Positions 13,248-25,775 of a DNA stretch of 64,000 nt are shown here, in pieces. Source of the stretch: Ipomoea triloba (Eukaryota > Streptophyta > Magnoliopsida > Solanales > Convolvulaceae); contig NC_044919.1 of assembly GCF_003576645.1 (NCBI RefSeq), positions 35,183,108 through 35,247,107 on the forward strand, written 5' to 3'. The notes below the pieces were generated by a model. The model was not told where the DNA came from. It was given only the letters and a program-made list of their open reading frames with translations, and did no database searches. The position numbers and the translations under genes are program-made. Numbering within the stretch: the first letter of the stretch is position 1; every line of letters starts with the position of its first letter.

Positions 13248-14861
13248 ATGGGGGAAGTAGAAGGGCCGATGCTGAAGCTAACTATGGAGAAGGGGCCGCT
13301 AGCCGGCCAAGCCGTGGAATTCAAACCCGGAATTGCCGTTCGGGTCGGCCGGGTTGTACGGGGAAACAATCTCACCATCACAGATTCCGGCATCTCCTCC
13401 AAACACCTCACCATCGAATTCAACTCCTCAGATGGAAAATGGTTCATCCGCGACCTCGGATCCTCAAACGGCACCTTTCTCAACGACGGCAAGCTCGATC
13501 CATCCTGCGCCGCTTGCCTCTCCGACTGCGACGTCGTCAAAATCGGCGAGCTAACTTCTATCAAGGTTCAGATCGGAGATACCGCCCGTGTTCCTACTAG
13601 GTCGAGGCGAAACGCCGGTAGGAAAGCGGCAATTGACACCGCAACAAGCGATGCGGCGGCGGAGAATTGCGAATTAGGGTTAGTGAGTGAAGATGCCAAT
13701 CCCGCATCTACTAGGCCAAGGCGAAACCCTAGGAGGAAAGCGGCCATAGATACAGCAAGCGACGACGGAAATGCGGCAGTGAAATGTGAATTAGGGTTAG
13801 TGGGTGAAGATGCCAAGCCAAGGCGAAACCCTAGGAGGAAAGCAGCCACAGACACGGCAACAGCGGACGACGGAGATGCGGCAGAGAAATGTGAATTAGG
13901 GCTAGTGGATGAAGAATTGGGGAATAATAACAAGGGGAAGACAGGGAGGCCTCCTCGTCCTCGTACTCGGGCTAAGACTCAGGCTCAGAGGGACAGTGAA
14001 AGCGTCAAGGTCGAACTTCAACCTGAGGGTATTGGATTGGAAAATGCAGACATTAGTATGACAAGGAGCTCGAGCAAGGCAGAGAATTTCGATGGTGGGG
14101 CTTCTCAGGTTGAAACTGGTGACAATGAGATAGTAGAGAATTTGAGTGCGATTGAAACAGCAGCACAATATGCAGATGAAAATGGTGATCAAAGAAGGAC
14201 TAGGAATGCCCGGGGGAGAGGAAGAGGAAGAGGAAGAGGAAACAGGGAGCTAAGAAACCTTGTTCCAATTGAGCAGCCTCTGGCAAAGCCAAAAAGGGTC
14301 ACCAGAAGCAAAAAACAGATCAATTTACAGGCAGAGAGTGTTACCACGGAAGAAGAGGAGGGAGCAGCAAAAATGTCAATATCTAAGGAGCACGCACAAT
14401 GTAAAGTTGAGGCAATTCGAAGCATGGAGGAGGAAAGGCAAGTGGAAGGGTATAATGCAGTGGAGGAGCTGGCGAATCTAAGAGAAGAAGGTCACAACGG
14501 TGTATTAAATACCTCTGGTGCAAACAAAGATGAAAATGGTGTTTTGGAGCGAACTAAATGTCAAGATGAATCAATTCAACATATGGAGGAGGATGGACAA
14601 GTAGAAGGGAATCATACAGTTGAGGAAGAAGAAGCCTGCCATGGTTCACCCAATGTATCCGGTGGAAACATGGGCAAACATGATGTTGAAGAAGTGAACT
14701 TGGAAATTTTGACTCTAGGAGAGTGGCTCGATTATTTGGAGATTTATGTCCCAAAACAAATAATTGATGTCACAGAGGAGATGATATTGGAAATGAGAAA
14801 AAAGGCCGAGAAATTGCAAGAATTTATGCTGCATCAGAAGAACGCCAAGGAGAACACGTAG
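13248..14861 (+). CDS. FHA-domain protein with basic/acidic tandem repeats, 537 aa, single exon
   Basis: The forkhead-associated domain (about residues 5-115) binds phosphothreonine peptides. It shows the diagnostic GR (VRVGRVVRG), SxxH (SSKH) and NGT (LGSSNGTFLN) motifs. Next come three tandem repeats (about residues 118-222) built on RRNPRRKAAIDTA...CELGLV, an AT-hook-like GRPPRPRTR, an RGRGRGRGRGN run and a long Glu-rich region. The C-terminus has LTLGEWLDYLEIYVPKQ and looks helical. The layout resembles Arabidopsis At4g14490-type FHA proteins, which are of unclear role and probably nuclear. The start is the ATG at 13248. The frame is open upstream to 13179 but has no other ATG. No intron is seen. 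Confidence 0.85.
   Translation: MGEVEGPMLKLTMEKGPLAGQAVEFKPGIAVRVGRVVRGNNLTITDSGISSKHLTIEFNSSDGKWFIRDLGSSNGTFLNDGKLDPSCAACLSDCDVVKIGELTSIKVQIGDTARVPTRSRRNAGRKAAIDTATSDAAAENCELGLVSEDANPASTRPRRNPRRKAAIDTASDDGNAAVKCELGLVGEDAKPRRNPRRKAATDTATADDGDAAEKCELGLVDEELGNNNKGKTGRPPRPRTRAKTQAQRDSESVKVELQPEGIGLENADISMTRSSSKAENFDGGASQVETGDNEIVENLSAIETAAQYADENGDQRRTRNARGRGRGRGRGNRELRNLVPIEQPLAKPKRVTRSKKQINLQAESVTTEEEEGAAKMSISKEHAQCKVEAIRSMEEERQVEGYNAVEELANLREEGHNGVLNTSGANKDENGVLERTKCQDESIQHMEEDGQVEGNHTVEEEEACHGSPNVSGGNMGKHDVEEVNLEILTLGEWLDYLEIYVPKQIIDVTEEMILEMRKKAEKLQEFMLHQKNAKENT
13600..13915 (+). repeat. Three in-frame tandem repeats inside the FHA gene
   Basis: Units of about 100-110 bp begin near 13600, 13711 and 13815. 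Copies 2 and 3 are closest in sequence. Each carries GGCGAAACNCC or GGCGAAACCCTAGG near its start and GAATTAGGG(T/C)TAGTG near its end. They therefore contain telomere-like heptamers in both orientations while staying in frame. Confidence 0.85.
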
Positions 14862-14869
14862 CAGTTATG

Positions 14870-16080
14870 GAGTAGACTGCATATCACGGTGGTTGGTAAA
14901 TGCCTTTTAAATTTATCATGGACATATTAGATCTTAATTCAAATGTGTCATGCTCATAGGATTATCTTCTTATAATCCTTTGATTCACTTTATGCCCCAG
15001 TGTTTGTTCTCCTATTTGTACTTGGTAACAAAAACTTTTGTATTTTAACCATTGTCCTATATACATTGTCTTTCTCTCAAAATGCTCTAAGCTTAAATTG
15101 TTACCACTTCTGGGTTTAATTTCATTTCTTTCATTAGGTAAACAGCTGATCTGGAGAATTTGCTTTCTGTGATCTATTTGTGTAATAGCAGAATTGTAAC
15201 TTGGATAACTGTAGGTAACAGAATTGTACTGACAACTGTTTGTTGAAGTGATCAAATGAACCTTTTTTTTTTTTTTAGAATAATGATCAAATGAACCTAT
15301 TCATTCATTGACTAAAGAATTTATACTGCCAATCTAAAATTTTCTTTCTGTTATAGTTGGCTTTCTGTACATAATCCTAGAGATACATCTTTTTAAGATG
15401 GGGCACTTCTTGAATTAAAGTGCTGCCATAAACACGGATATAGAATCCGTTTAATCAATTAACTGCTCTATTTATCTCGTCTTTTCGCTGTATTTGATCA
15501 ACGCCTAAACAAATTAAGGCTGTTTAATGTTTTAGAAGTTTTTTGGTTAGGCATTGCTGCCAATTTGGTTTTCTGGGGAATGATTTAGAAACAAGCCTTT
15601 GATGTTGTTGTATATTTACCTTGCACCACTTCATTAACAATATATTGTTTTTGAGGCAATGTTTTGAAAACTAAAATGTAGTAGTAGTAATGTGATTATG
15701 GGATGACTATTGAAAAAAGTAACACTTATTTATCATGGTTTATGGCAAATTATATGAACATGGTCTACCTTGCATTATGGACAATGATTCAAAATAACAT
15801 TCAAATTATGTCACAAATTATATACTTAAGTTAATTTCAGTACTCTTATTCTCTGGATGCTTACTTAGCTGAACCTTTTGCATCCCTAAGGGTTATTATG
15901 GGTTATAACTATCTGAACTCCAAATTATTAAGAAAAGGGCAGGGGGTGATGATCAGAGCAATGAAAACAAAAAGGAATCAAATCCAAACAATAGCATAAT
16001 AGATGTATAAAAACATGAAATCAAAATGCAGTCCACAAGGGATTCTAAATAGACAGAAGATCAAGAATCAAATCTTGTTT
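14870..16080. other. Intergenic: 3' flanks of two convergent genes
   Basis: Holds the FHA 3'-UTR (left) and the uL16 3'-UTR (right end). The middle is AT-rich unique-looking sequence with a duplicated ATGATCAAATGAACCT phrase around 15249-15300. No gene supported. Confidence 0.5.
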
Positions 16081-16138
16081 AACTCAAAACAGGAAAACTA
16101 GATGTGTGCTAAGGTGGAGGCTTGTGCATCTTAGGTGC

Positions 16139-17824
<1,686 letters not shown>

Positions 17825-17914
17825 GACGGCAGGTTCTCCTCCTTAGCTGATCTGCGGCTCAAAGAATGGCTGAAATGCTAACCTTTTAAGATTTATGATG
17901 GAACAAACCTATAA

Positions 17915-17992
17915 AAACCCTAATCGGAGGGGTACTATTGGGTCATATGGGCTTTCATATCAGACTTGAATAGGCCGACTCTAAAATGGGCT
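17915..17992 (-). promoter_or_regulatory. Telo-box and site II motifs of the uL16 promoter
   Basis: AAACCCTAA at 17915-17923 and TGGGCT at 17948-17953 and 17987-17992 lie 90-170 bp upstream of the ATG. The same motif set and spacing are seen in the RPS3A promoter at 9131-9221. Confidence 0.75.
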
Positions 17993-18029
17993 TAACTTGT
18001 TGGACCCAAACACTATCACTCCTTATATC

Positions 18030-18495
18030 ATGAATCATGGTCCAGAGTGTATTGTGCAAAAAATTATTGTGTGGACCATGTGTGGACCATAATAAAATGT
18101 GCATTTTTAATGTACTAAATGTACATTATTTTTGTACTAAATGTACATTATTTCTATAAAAATAATGTACATTCAGTACACAAATAATGTATATTCTCTG
18201 AATACAATGTACATTATTTTTATATTGAATGTACATTATTTGATAGTGTGGTCCACACAATAATGATTGGCATTGTGGACCTTAGTATATGTATATAGAC
18301 AAATTATTGTGTTGGCCATAACAAAAAAGTCTTATTCGTGTATTGAATTATATTATATAAAATAATGTACTTTCAAAATTCAAATAATGTATTTTTTCCG
18401 AATACAATGCATATTTTAATATATTAAAAGTACATTATTTGTGTACTAAATATACATTATTTGATATTATTGTCCACACAATAATAATTGATGTG
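18030..18495. mobile_element. Two diverged tandem copies of an ATGTACATTATTT-rich MITE
   Basis: Copy 1 runs about 18030-18290 and copy 2 about 18295-18495. Both start near AATTATTGTGT(T)GG and end near the inverted form GTCCACACAATAAT. The interior is made of recurring palindromic ATGTACATTATTT or AATAATGTA phrases in both orientations. A third copy at about 43960-44300 carries a SINE insertion. No coding capacity. Confidence 0.55.
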
Positions 18496-18499
18496 TATG

Positions 18500-18725
18500 T
18501 GTCTTATGTTGGTGTCTAATTCAATTAACGAGACTTGATTGAAATTATTTTTAATTTAATTTTTTATAATATTAAGTTTGGCATTAATATACAAAATTAA
18601 TATAATTATAAACTACACTAAAAGTATTATTGTACACAAAAAATTAAATTTAAAAATAATATAAATAAAGAAGAAACCATTGATTTGACCGATGAATAAT
18701 AAATAAGACAGATAAAATATGACAA
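18500..18725. mobile_element. Stowaway-like MITE, uninterrupted copy
   Basis: Contains TCAATTAACGAGACTTGATT and the tail GACCGATGAATAATAAATAAGACAGATAAA. It shares these with copies at 32550-33345 and (left half) 58748-59545, which are each split by a Mutator-type MITE. Confidence 0.5.
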
Positions 18726-19043
18726 AATCGTATGTTATGAATTTACCTGTCTTGTGTTGTGAATTGTGATTCTTTGCTATCAGATTAGAAAGTAGAAACA
18801 AAAATCTGAGCAGAGCAATAAGCATATAATGCACTGTTATATATTAAGACAGACAAGTGAAGTGATTCGTTCATAAACTACAACCAAAAATCGTGAGGGA
18901 TTCAAAGCCAAGAAACAACTGCGCTCCAAATTCCATTTCCTTATTCAAAATATAAAACGAGGTCTTTCTATGTTTTTCTCAATGCTTTCCATTAAGCCAA
19001 AAATCTAGCACAAAATGGCATGCAATGCAAATCCTTGCACCAT

Positions 19044-22000
19044 CTAGTTGTCAACAACCTCGATCAATGTGGTCTCGTAGTCGCTAGGTGCTTCAAACCC
19101 GTGCAGATTCATCACGGTCGCAGCAACATTAGCGAGCCCACCAGTTGCCACATCTCTGCGGAATCTCGTTCCAGGTGTCAACCCCGGACCCCCAATGGCA
19201 ATCGGGACCTGAAAATAAGCAAAAATTGCACATTAGAACGCTCATACAGACTGGGGTGAGAAGGGCCGATCCCAAGCCCGAGACGCTGCTCCAATTCCCG
19301 AATGCATCAGAAACTAAAAAGCAAATGTGCGTATGTAGCATTAAGAAGAAAATCACAACAGCATAAGTCGGTATATTCAAGAATCTCACCAGCACAAGAT
19401 TGTATGACCGACACATTTAAAACACACTACTTTCTTACATGAGGATCCCAATAATAAAACATTCCCTATAATATTTAGTCGACCTTCTAGTTTCCCCATG
19501 CTATCTTTCTATATCATTAAACTCGGTAGCTTCTTTTAGAAATCTCGTGTTAAGGTTGAAAAGAAGGATTTGTTAGAACTGTGTGTTTGTTACTTCCATG
19601 TTTGGTTCAAATTGGAGTAGCGTAGTACTTACCGGTTCGCAAGTGTGAGAAGTAAGGATCTGGATATTTCCGGTCTTGTCAAGAAGAGGCTCTCCCTTCT
19701 TGTTTCTCTTCACCATGTCTTCTGCATTCCCGTGATCTGCAGTGACAACATAAATTCCGCCAACTTGTTCAATTGCATCGAGGATCATCTGCAAATACAC
19801 AAATCAAATTTATTAAAGATAAAAGCAACATAATTAAACTACAAATATTCAGTCGGAGCAAAGAAGCCAAATTATATCTGCAACTCTAGCACTAGGGGTG
19901 CATGTAAGAAAAACAAAGTAACTAGTTAGCACCAAATGTAAACTTCAAATTCTGAGATACAAAGACTTCCGAGAACATATGGGTGCATTATAGCCGAGTT
20001 GAGTGACCCTCTTAGTTTATAAGATGGTATCAGAGCCTATTTGGCCTACTTTGGGTAAGAGTCCCAAATTGATAAAATAAGAGAGAACATATTGGTTTAT
20101 AAGGTCATGGGTTAAACTAGCTAATTGGTTGGGTTCAATCTTTTAGTGTAGTTTGGCTCATGTGCATTGTAGCCCAGTTGAGTGACTCTAGCCCAATCTT
20201 AGTTTATGAGAGTCGCAAAAAGGTAAGCCAGTCGTAGTGTAGTTTGCAAATCCTTGCGACAATTGTCTTGAGCATAAATCACTAGAGGTATAATGCAACT
20301 AAAATAATTAGAGATTCTCGGAGTCATGATCTCAAACTAAATGTTTAGACAATCCCGAGGAAGAAGACAAGCAATGATGGAACCACAATTACCTTGACAC
20401 CTATATCAGCAGCCTTGCAAGCTTCAATAGTTGCGGCAATGTCTCCAGTATGCCCCACCATGTCACCATTTGGTATGTTAACGCGTACCTAATAAAAACA
20501 CATCAAATAAGTTCTGTATGGTGCACTTTTCTCGTCCCGTTTCATTGAGCTTTCACTGATTCATCGTGAATTTACCTGGTCAAATTTGCGGCTAAGAATA
20601 GCATCTCTAGCCTTTTCAGCAATCTCAATAGCCTTCATCTTTGGCTGGACATTGAATGTTATACCGACATCACTTGGAATTTCAACATACTCTTCCATAT
20701 CAGCATTAAAATATCCAGAACGATTTCCATTCCAGAAAAATGTGACATGGCCAAATTTAACAGTTTCACTGTCGAAGAAAGCAAGAATAAAGGTTTAAAT
20801 AATTAATTACCCAAAACTCAAAACTCAAAACTATTCCATAAACAAAAAGTAATAAACCAAAACAATCTGGAAAATAGTTTCTCAAAAGTACCAAAACTCA
20901 AGAAAATGTTTTACCCTCCTAATAGCATCTACATCAATGGATAAAACTTGGATATTGTCAGCCCAAATAACTCAAAGATGGTTCTTTGTTAGTGTGGAGG
21001 GTAGTTTTTAGTTGGGTTTTTTTTTCTGCAAGATGGAGTTTATAGCACGCGCCCACTTGAGCGTCTGTTGCAGGCCTGCAACCTTTACTTTTCTTTTTTT
21101 TTTTTTTTCTGTTTTACTTTTTTTTTTTTTTTTTTTNNNNNNNNNNNNNNNNNNNNNNNNNNNNNNNNNNNNNNNNNNNNNNNNNNNNNNNNNNNNNNNN
21201 NNNNNNNNNNNNNNNNNNNNNNNNNNNNNNNNNNNNNNNNNNNNNNNNNNNNNNNNNNNNNNNNNNNNNNNNNNNNNNNNNNNNNNNNNNNNNNNNNNNN
21301 NNNNNNNNNNNNNNNNNNNNNNNNNNNNNNNNNNNNNNNNNNNNNNNNNNNNNNNNNNNNNNNNNNNNNNNNNNNNNNNNNNNNNNNNNNNNNNNNNNNN
21401 NNNNNNNNNNNNNNNNNNNNNNNNNNNNNNNNNNNNNNNNNNNNNNNNNNNNNNNNNNNNNNNNNNNNNNNNNNNNNNNNNNNNNNNNNNNNNNNNNNNN
21501 NNNNNNNNNNNNNNNNNNNNNNNNNNNNNNNNNNNNNNNNNNNNNNNNNNNNNNNNNNNNNNNNNNNNNNNNNNNNNNNNNNNNNNNNNNNNNNNNNNNN
21601 NNNNNNNNNNNNNNNNNNNNNNNNNNNNNNNNNNNNNNNNNNNNNNNNNNNNNNNNNNNNNNNNNNNNNNNNNNNNNNNNNNNNNNNNNNNNNNNNNNNN
21701 NNNNNNNNNNNNNNNNNNNNNNNNNNNNNNNNNNNNNNNNNNNNNNNNNNNNNNNNNNNNNNNNNNNNNNNNNNNNNNNNNNNNNNNNNNNNNNNNNNNN
21801 NNNNNNNNNNNNNNNNNNNNNNNNNNNNNNNNNNNNNNNNNNNNNNNNNNNNNNNNNNNNNNNNNNNNNNNNNNNNNNNNNNNNNNNNNNNNNNNNNNNN
21901 NNNNNNNNNNNNNNNNNNNNNNNNNNNNNNNNNNNNNNNNNNNNNNNNNNNNNNNNNNNNNNNNNNNNNNNNNNNNNNNNNNNNNNNNNNNNNNNNNNNN

Positions 22001-24586
22001 NNNNNNNNNNNNNNNNNNNNNNNNNNNNNNNNNNNNNNNNNNNNNNNNNNNNNGGTAGTTTTTAGTTGGGTTTTTTTTTCTGTAAGATGGGGTTTTTAGC
22101 ACGCGCCCTCTTGAGTGTTTGTTGCAGGCCTGCAACCTTTTTTTTTTTTTTTTTTTTTTTTTCTGTTTTACTTTTTTTTTTTTTGTTTTTCTTCTCTTTT
22201 GATTTCTCTTTCCCTGTTGGCACATTAAATACCGTGAAAGATTTTGAACTGATAAGGATGCTCTAAGTAATATTGGGAATAGATAACTGACCTGCAGGCA
22301 AAAGTACGAACGCCATTGTGCACTAGATATTCCCCGGAAGTTCTGTCGATTTCTGGAGGAGAAACAAGGTAGCGACTTGGAAGCTTCAACTCCCCATCAT
22401 ATTGTAGCATACCAGCATACCGGATTTTAGGGAATCGGACACGATCAAATTTATCGAAATTTTCATACTCAAGGGCCTTTGCTAACATAACCATACGATC
22501 TGCTCGGAAATTAAAGGTCACAACAGCATCACCATCTACAATAGGACCAACAGCCTTTCCATTTTCATCAACAATAACAAATGGAGGTAAGTACTGATCA
22601 GTCGCTTTGGGAGCCTCCCTAAGCTTCTTGATTGCTTCAACGGGATTCCTAAACTTGTGCGGAGCTTCACCTAGAACTTGGGCATCCCAACCTCGCTTTA
22701 CGACATCCCAATCATTCTGAAAAATACAAAGAATTATTCAGTATAACCTTTTCCTGTTGTGGGGAAGGTTTTCAAGTGTTTAGAAAAGGGATAAACTACA
22801 AATAAGCCATCGTACTATGCAAATGACATGTTAAAAATGGATTAATTGCTCTTTTTTTCCAGTTTCAGTGGCTTAATTGCTTTGTTTTTCCGAGTTCAGT
22901 GGCTTATTTGGGGTTATTTGAGTTCGATGCTGTTTCCCAAATAGTAGGATGGCTTATTTGTAGTTTATCCCTTTAGAAAAATATCTTTATCAAAGGTACA
23001 CAAATGACAAAGACAATGGGAGTATAGCAACAACGGTTAGGACCCGATAAAAGTTATAAGTTAGTAAAATAGCAAGGAGGCGATAAAGAAAATCCTGAAG
23101 CACGTTTACCTCATATCGATCCATTGTCACATACATACGGCCTCCACCTGATGCAACCTGGGCGTCGATACCATTTTCACGTAATTTTGCAAGATCATTC
23201 TCGAGAGTCTCCATAAATCCTACACTTGAACCATCCAGGACATCACGCCCATCAGTTAGGGCATGAACACGAATCCTTTTGGCACCACGCTCAGCCGCAC
23301 CTTTCAGCAACAACTGCAGTGAAAATAGTAATACGGAGCACAATTTATTTTTCTCACATTCAAAAATCAACAAACAGGGAAGGAGCAAAATAATAAACAC
23401 TTTCAATTCACAGGGAATATCAAAGAGAAGGAAGGTGGCAATTAGAAAGACGCAAAATCAGTTCCATGTAAAACAAGAACACAGTACGGAGTACTATTTA
23501 ACATACCTGTAACTGGTCAAGTCTGGAGTGTACTCCTCCATCACTCAATAGCCCAATTAGGTGCAAAGTTCCGGTTTCAAAACTTTCTTTTATGTATTTG
23601 AAGCCATCTCCTTCGTAGATTTTACCCGAAGCAAGGGCCAAGTCAACAAGCTTTGCACTACAAAAGAATATACAAAGCAAAGTAAATTAGATGGACAACA
23701 GATATAAAAATAAAAATTAAAAATTAAAAAAAATAAAAATAAAAATAAAACAGTGCACTTTAGACAACAATCCCAGGCTACATCCTAGATCAAGTATGAA
23801 TAGAGATAACAACAACAAAGAAATACTTCTAGTACAACAAACTCAATCAACCCAAGTTATACAAAGCAACTTGATTGGATAAAGAGTAATTGCACAAGAA
23901 AGGTTTATAACAAATACAATACATAATAACATAACTCTATCTAGAAACTAGGAAAATATAAAATCTCATTGAGGAATATTAAACAAGAAGTCAACACATC
24001 ACAGCACTCATATTACAACTCCCCAACAGCACTAAACAAATTCAACTGACATAAAAATATTGGAAAAGAGTCAAGTGAAGGATAATAAATGTTCATACCC
24101 CTGGGCAAAGATCCTTCCAGCACCAAGGGCATTGTGGCCAACCTCACTGTTGCCCATGTCATCTTCTGTGGGAAGCCCCACTGCAGTACCGTGAGCCTTC
24201 ACCAACCTCCATGTATCCGGATTGCCCTTCAACACAAAAATAAAAATAAAAAAATTAAAAATATATATATACTTTTTAAGTAGGTACAGACGTACAGTAA
24301 ATATGTATGTATTGGCATCTAAGGTCCTAGCAAGCACAAGATTAGAATAAATGAACAAAAATCCGTAAATCAGATCACATAAAACGAGAATTAACAAAAC
24401 AAAAAGAGGAAAATAAAGAAAAACCTGTTTGAGAGAATCCATGGTGGGGGTTTCAGCAACGTGGATAGCGTTGTACTCATTAGGCTTAGCCTCACCCCAT
24501 CCATCCAAAACAATCAGCGCTATGGTCTTCCCTTTGGGAAGCTTGGGGTGGTCGTTCAATTTCCATGAATTTCCAGAACTACCCAT
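19044..24586 (-). CDS. PGM1: 2,3-bisphosphoglycerate-independent phosphoglycerate mutase, 559 aa
   Basis: Cytosolic glycolysis enzyme that interconverts 3- and 2-phosphoglycerate through a phosphoserine and two Mn ions. Nine exons on the minus strand: 24586-24425, 24226-24099, 23657-23507, 23313-23110, 22716-22292, 20768-20576, 20488-20393, 19788-19633 and 19208-19044. They give 1680 nt in frame, exactly the usual plant length. Visible motifs are the metal Asp in IVLDGWG (Asp28), the phosphorylated Ser in [16 protein letters not shown] (Ser81), [20 protein letters not shown] and [10 protein letters not shown]. The intron between exons 5 and 6 (20769-22291) contains a MITE and the sequence gap, but no coding sequence is missing. 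Ends LIEVVDN. Confidence 0.97.
20000..20230. repeat. Degenerate retroelement-like sequence in the PGM1 intron
   Basis: TGGTATCAGAGCC near 20034 resembles the plant initiator-tRNA primer site. Phrases such as TAGCC(G/C)AGTTGAGTGAC occur twice (about 19992 and 20172), giving a diverged direct duplication of about 180 bp. No LTR ends were found. Confidence 0.3.
20921..22266. mobile_element. MITE (or MITE tandem) in PGM1 intron 5, containing the assembly gap
   Basis: The left end AGCATCTACATCAATGG and the right end GATAAGGATGCTCT match the ends of the 6.3-7.0 kb MITEs. A segment starting GGTAGTTTTTAGTTGGG occurs at 21000 and again at 22054, either side of the Ns, with the same perfect 16-bp palindrome GTTGCAGGCCTGCAAC (21067-21082 in the left copy) and poly-T tracts. 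Either two tandem elements exist or the gap edges duplicate one element. Confidence 0.65.
21137..22053. other. Assembly gap (917 N)
   Basis: A run of N lying wholly within the intron between PGM1 exons 5 and 6. It begins in a T homopolymer. Confidence 1.
22788..22971. mobile_element. Mutator-type MITE, 184 bp, PGM1 intron 4
   Basis: Terminal inverted repeats of 31 bp with one mismatch start GGGATAAACTACAAATAAGC. The perfect 9-bp duplication TTTAGAAAA flanks it at 22779-22787 and 22972-22980. Nine-base duplications are characteristic of the Mutator superfamily. Confidence 0.85.
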
Positions 24587-24839
24587 CTCTTGGATCTTCT
24601 TCTTTTTCTCTTAGATCTAATCTGTTCAACACAAAAAAGAAACCCCAGAAAGCAAATAACTTCAGACCAGATGCAAAAGCTTCACACAGATACATACAAT
24701 AATATAATAAACAGAGAGTTGGGTAGGGAAAAAAACCTGGGGAATGAGAGCTGCAAGTATGGAGAAACCAGCGGACGAGGAAAAAGGGAGTCTTTATAGG
24801 AGGGCTATGCTGGGGCCTCGGAGAAAGCGAGGAAACTAG

Positions 24840-25770
24840 AAAGTGGAAGAGAAACAGAGGGCGCGTGACCTATCGCGATGGGGGAAAGAAAAATAAAAAT
24901 GCAAAATCTAGTGAAATAGAGGTTCTCTTTGTTTGATGATTAATACATGGTTTTAGAACGAATATTGGGGAATCCAAGCAATTATATGCTTTAATAGTTT
25001 TAATAACTCAAAGGTGAAAAATAAAGAGGAATAACAAAATTGAAAATAATTTGTAAATAAACAAAGAAATCATATATAAAGAGTGCACCGACTAAATTTA
25101 GGCCACTTTCATTGAAAATCATGAAAGTTGAATTTGAAACATTTTAGTTTGTTCGATTCAACTTTTAGATTATAAAATTGTGTACATGGTAGCATTATGA
25201 TTTATGCTAATAATATAAAGAGTTGTGACCTTTATTTTTTGTTAATTAACATTTGTGAATGGTTGAGCAATGCGCATGACACGCCAACATCTCGTTGAGT
25301 TGCGCATTTCGTGACTCCCATATGTAGGCGTGACGCCTGCAGCCATGCCTGCACACTGCTTCTACTGCATATATATTTCAATGCTTTGCTGAACAATGAA
25401 AATAAAACTATAACTCAATAAAAATAACTCAAGTGTCAAGTAATTATAAAACTATAACTCAATGAGATAGCTTAAGTTACAAGTGAACTCGCCTTCAAAG
25501 TCTTGTTGAACTAAGTTTCCGATTGGTTAATTATGTAAATATGTTCTTGCAGGCTCTGTTGTGCGGTGGTTAATTATACTCTCCTGGTCATGAGATTCTC
25601 ACGTGCTTTAAAAAATGACTATGCAACATTAAACGCACTTCTTGTTTATAACATGTCTCACCTAGTCGTTATATAGCAGAATAAACCAACCAAATGTTGT
25701 TTGTAAACAAAATGAATCGTTATCAATTACTCCGCTTAACATTTACAATTCAAGCATGGATTCGATAAGG
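24840..25770. other. Intergenic: PGM1 promoter side and CPL4 3' flank
   Basis: AT-rich with a GC-richer patch at 25260-25370. A phrase ATAAAACTATAACTCAAT is repeated at 25403 and 25445. No gene is supported. PGM1 transcription probably starts near 24830, just after a purine-rich tract. Confidence 0.4.
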
Positions 25771-25775
25771 TTTAA

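Noticed and set aside
13211..14754. Antisense open frames of 66-121 codons opposite the FHA gene
   Set aside because: They mirror the GC-rich, repeat-containing coding strand and have no start context, introns or family features.
20034..20046. TGGTATCAGAGCC as a primer-binding site of an intact LTR retrotransposon
   Set aside because: No LTR pair, gag-pol frame or polypurine tract near it; at most a remnant inside a PGM1 intron.
21008..22225. Open frames of 340-405 codons across the gap
   Set aside because: They consist of unknown residues from the N run plus lysine/phenylalanine from homopolymers; not coding.
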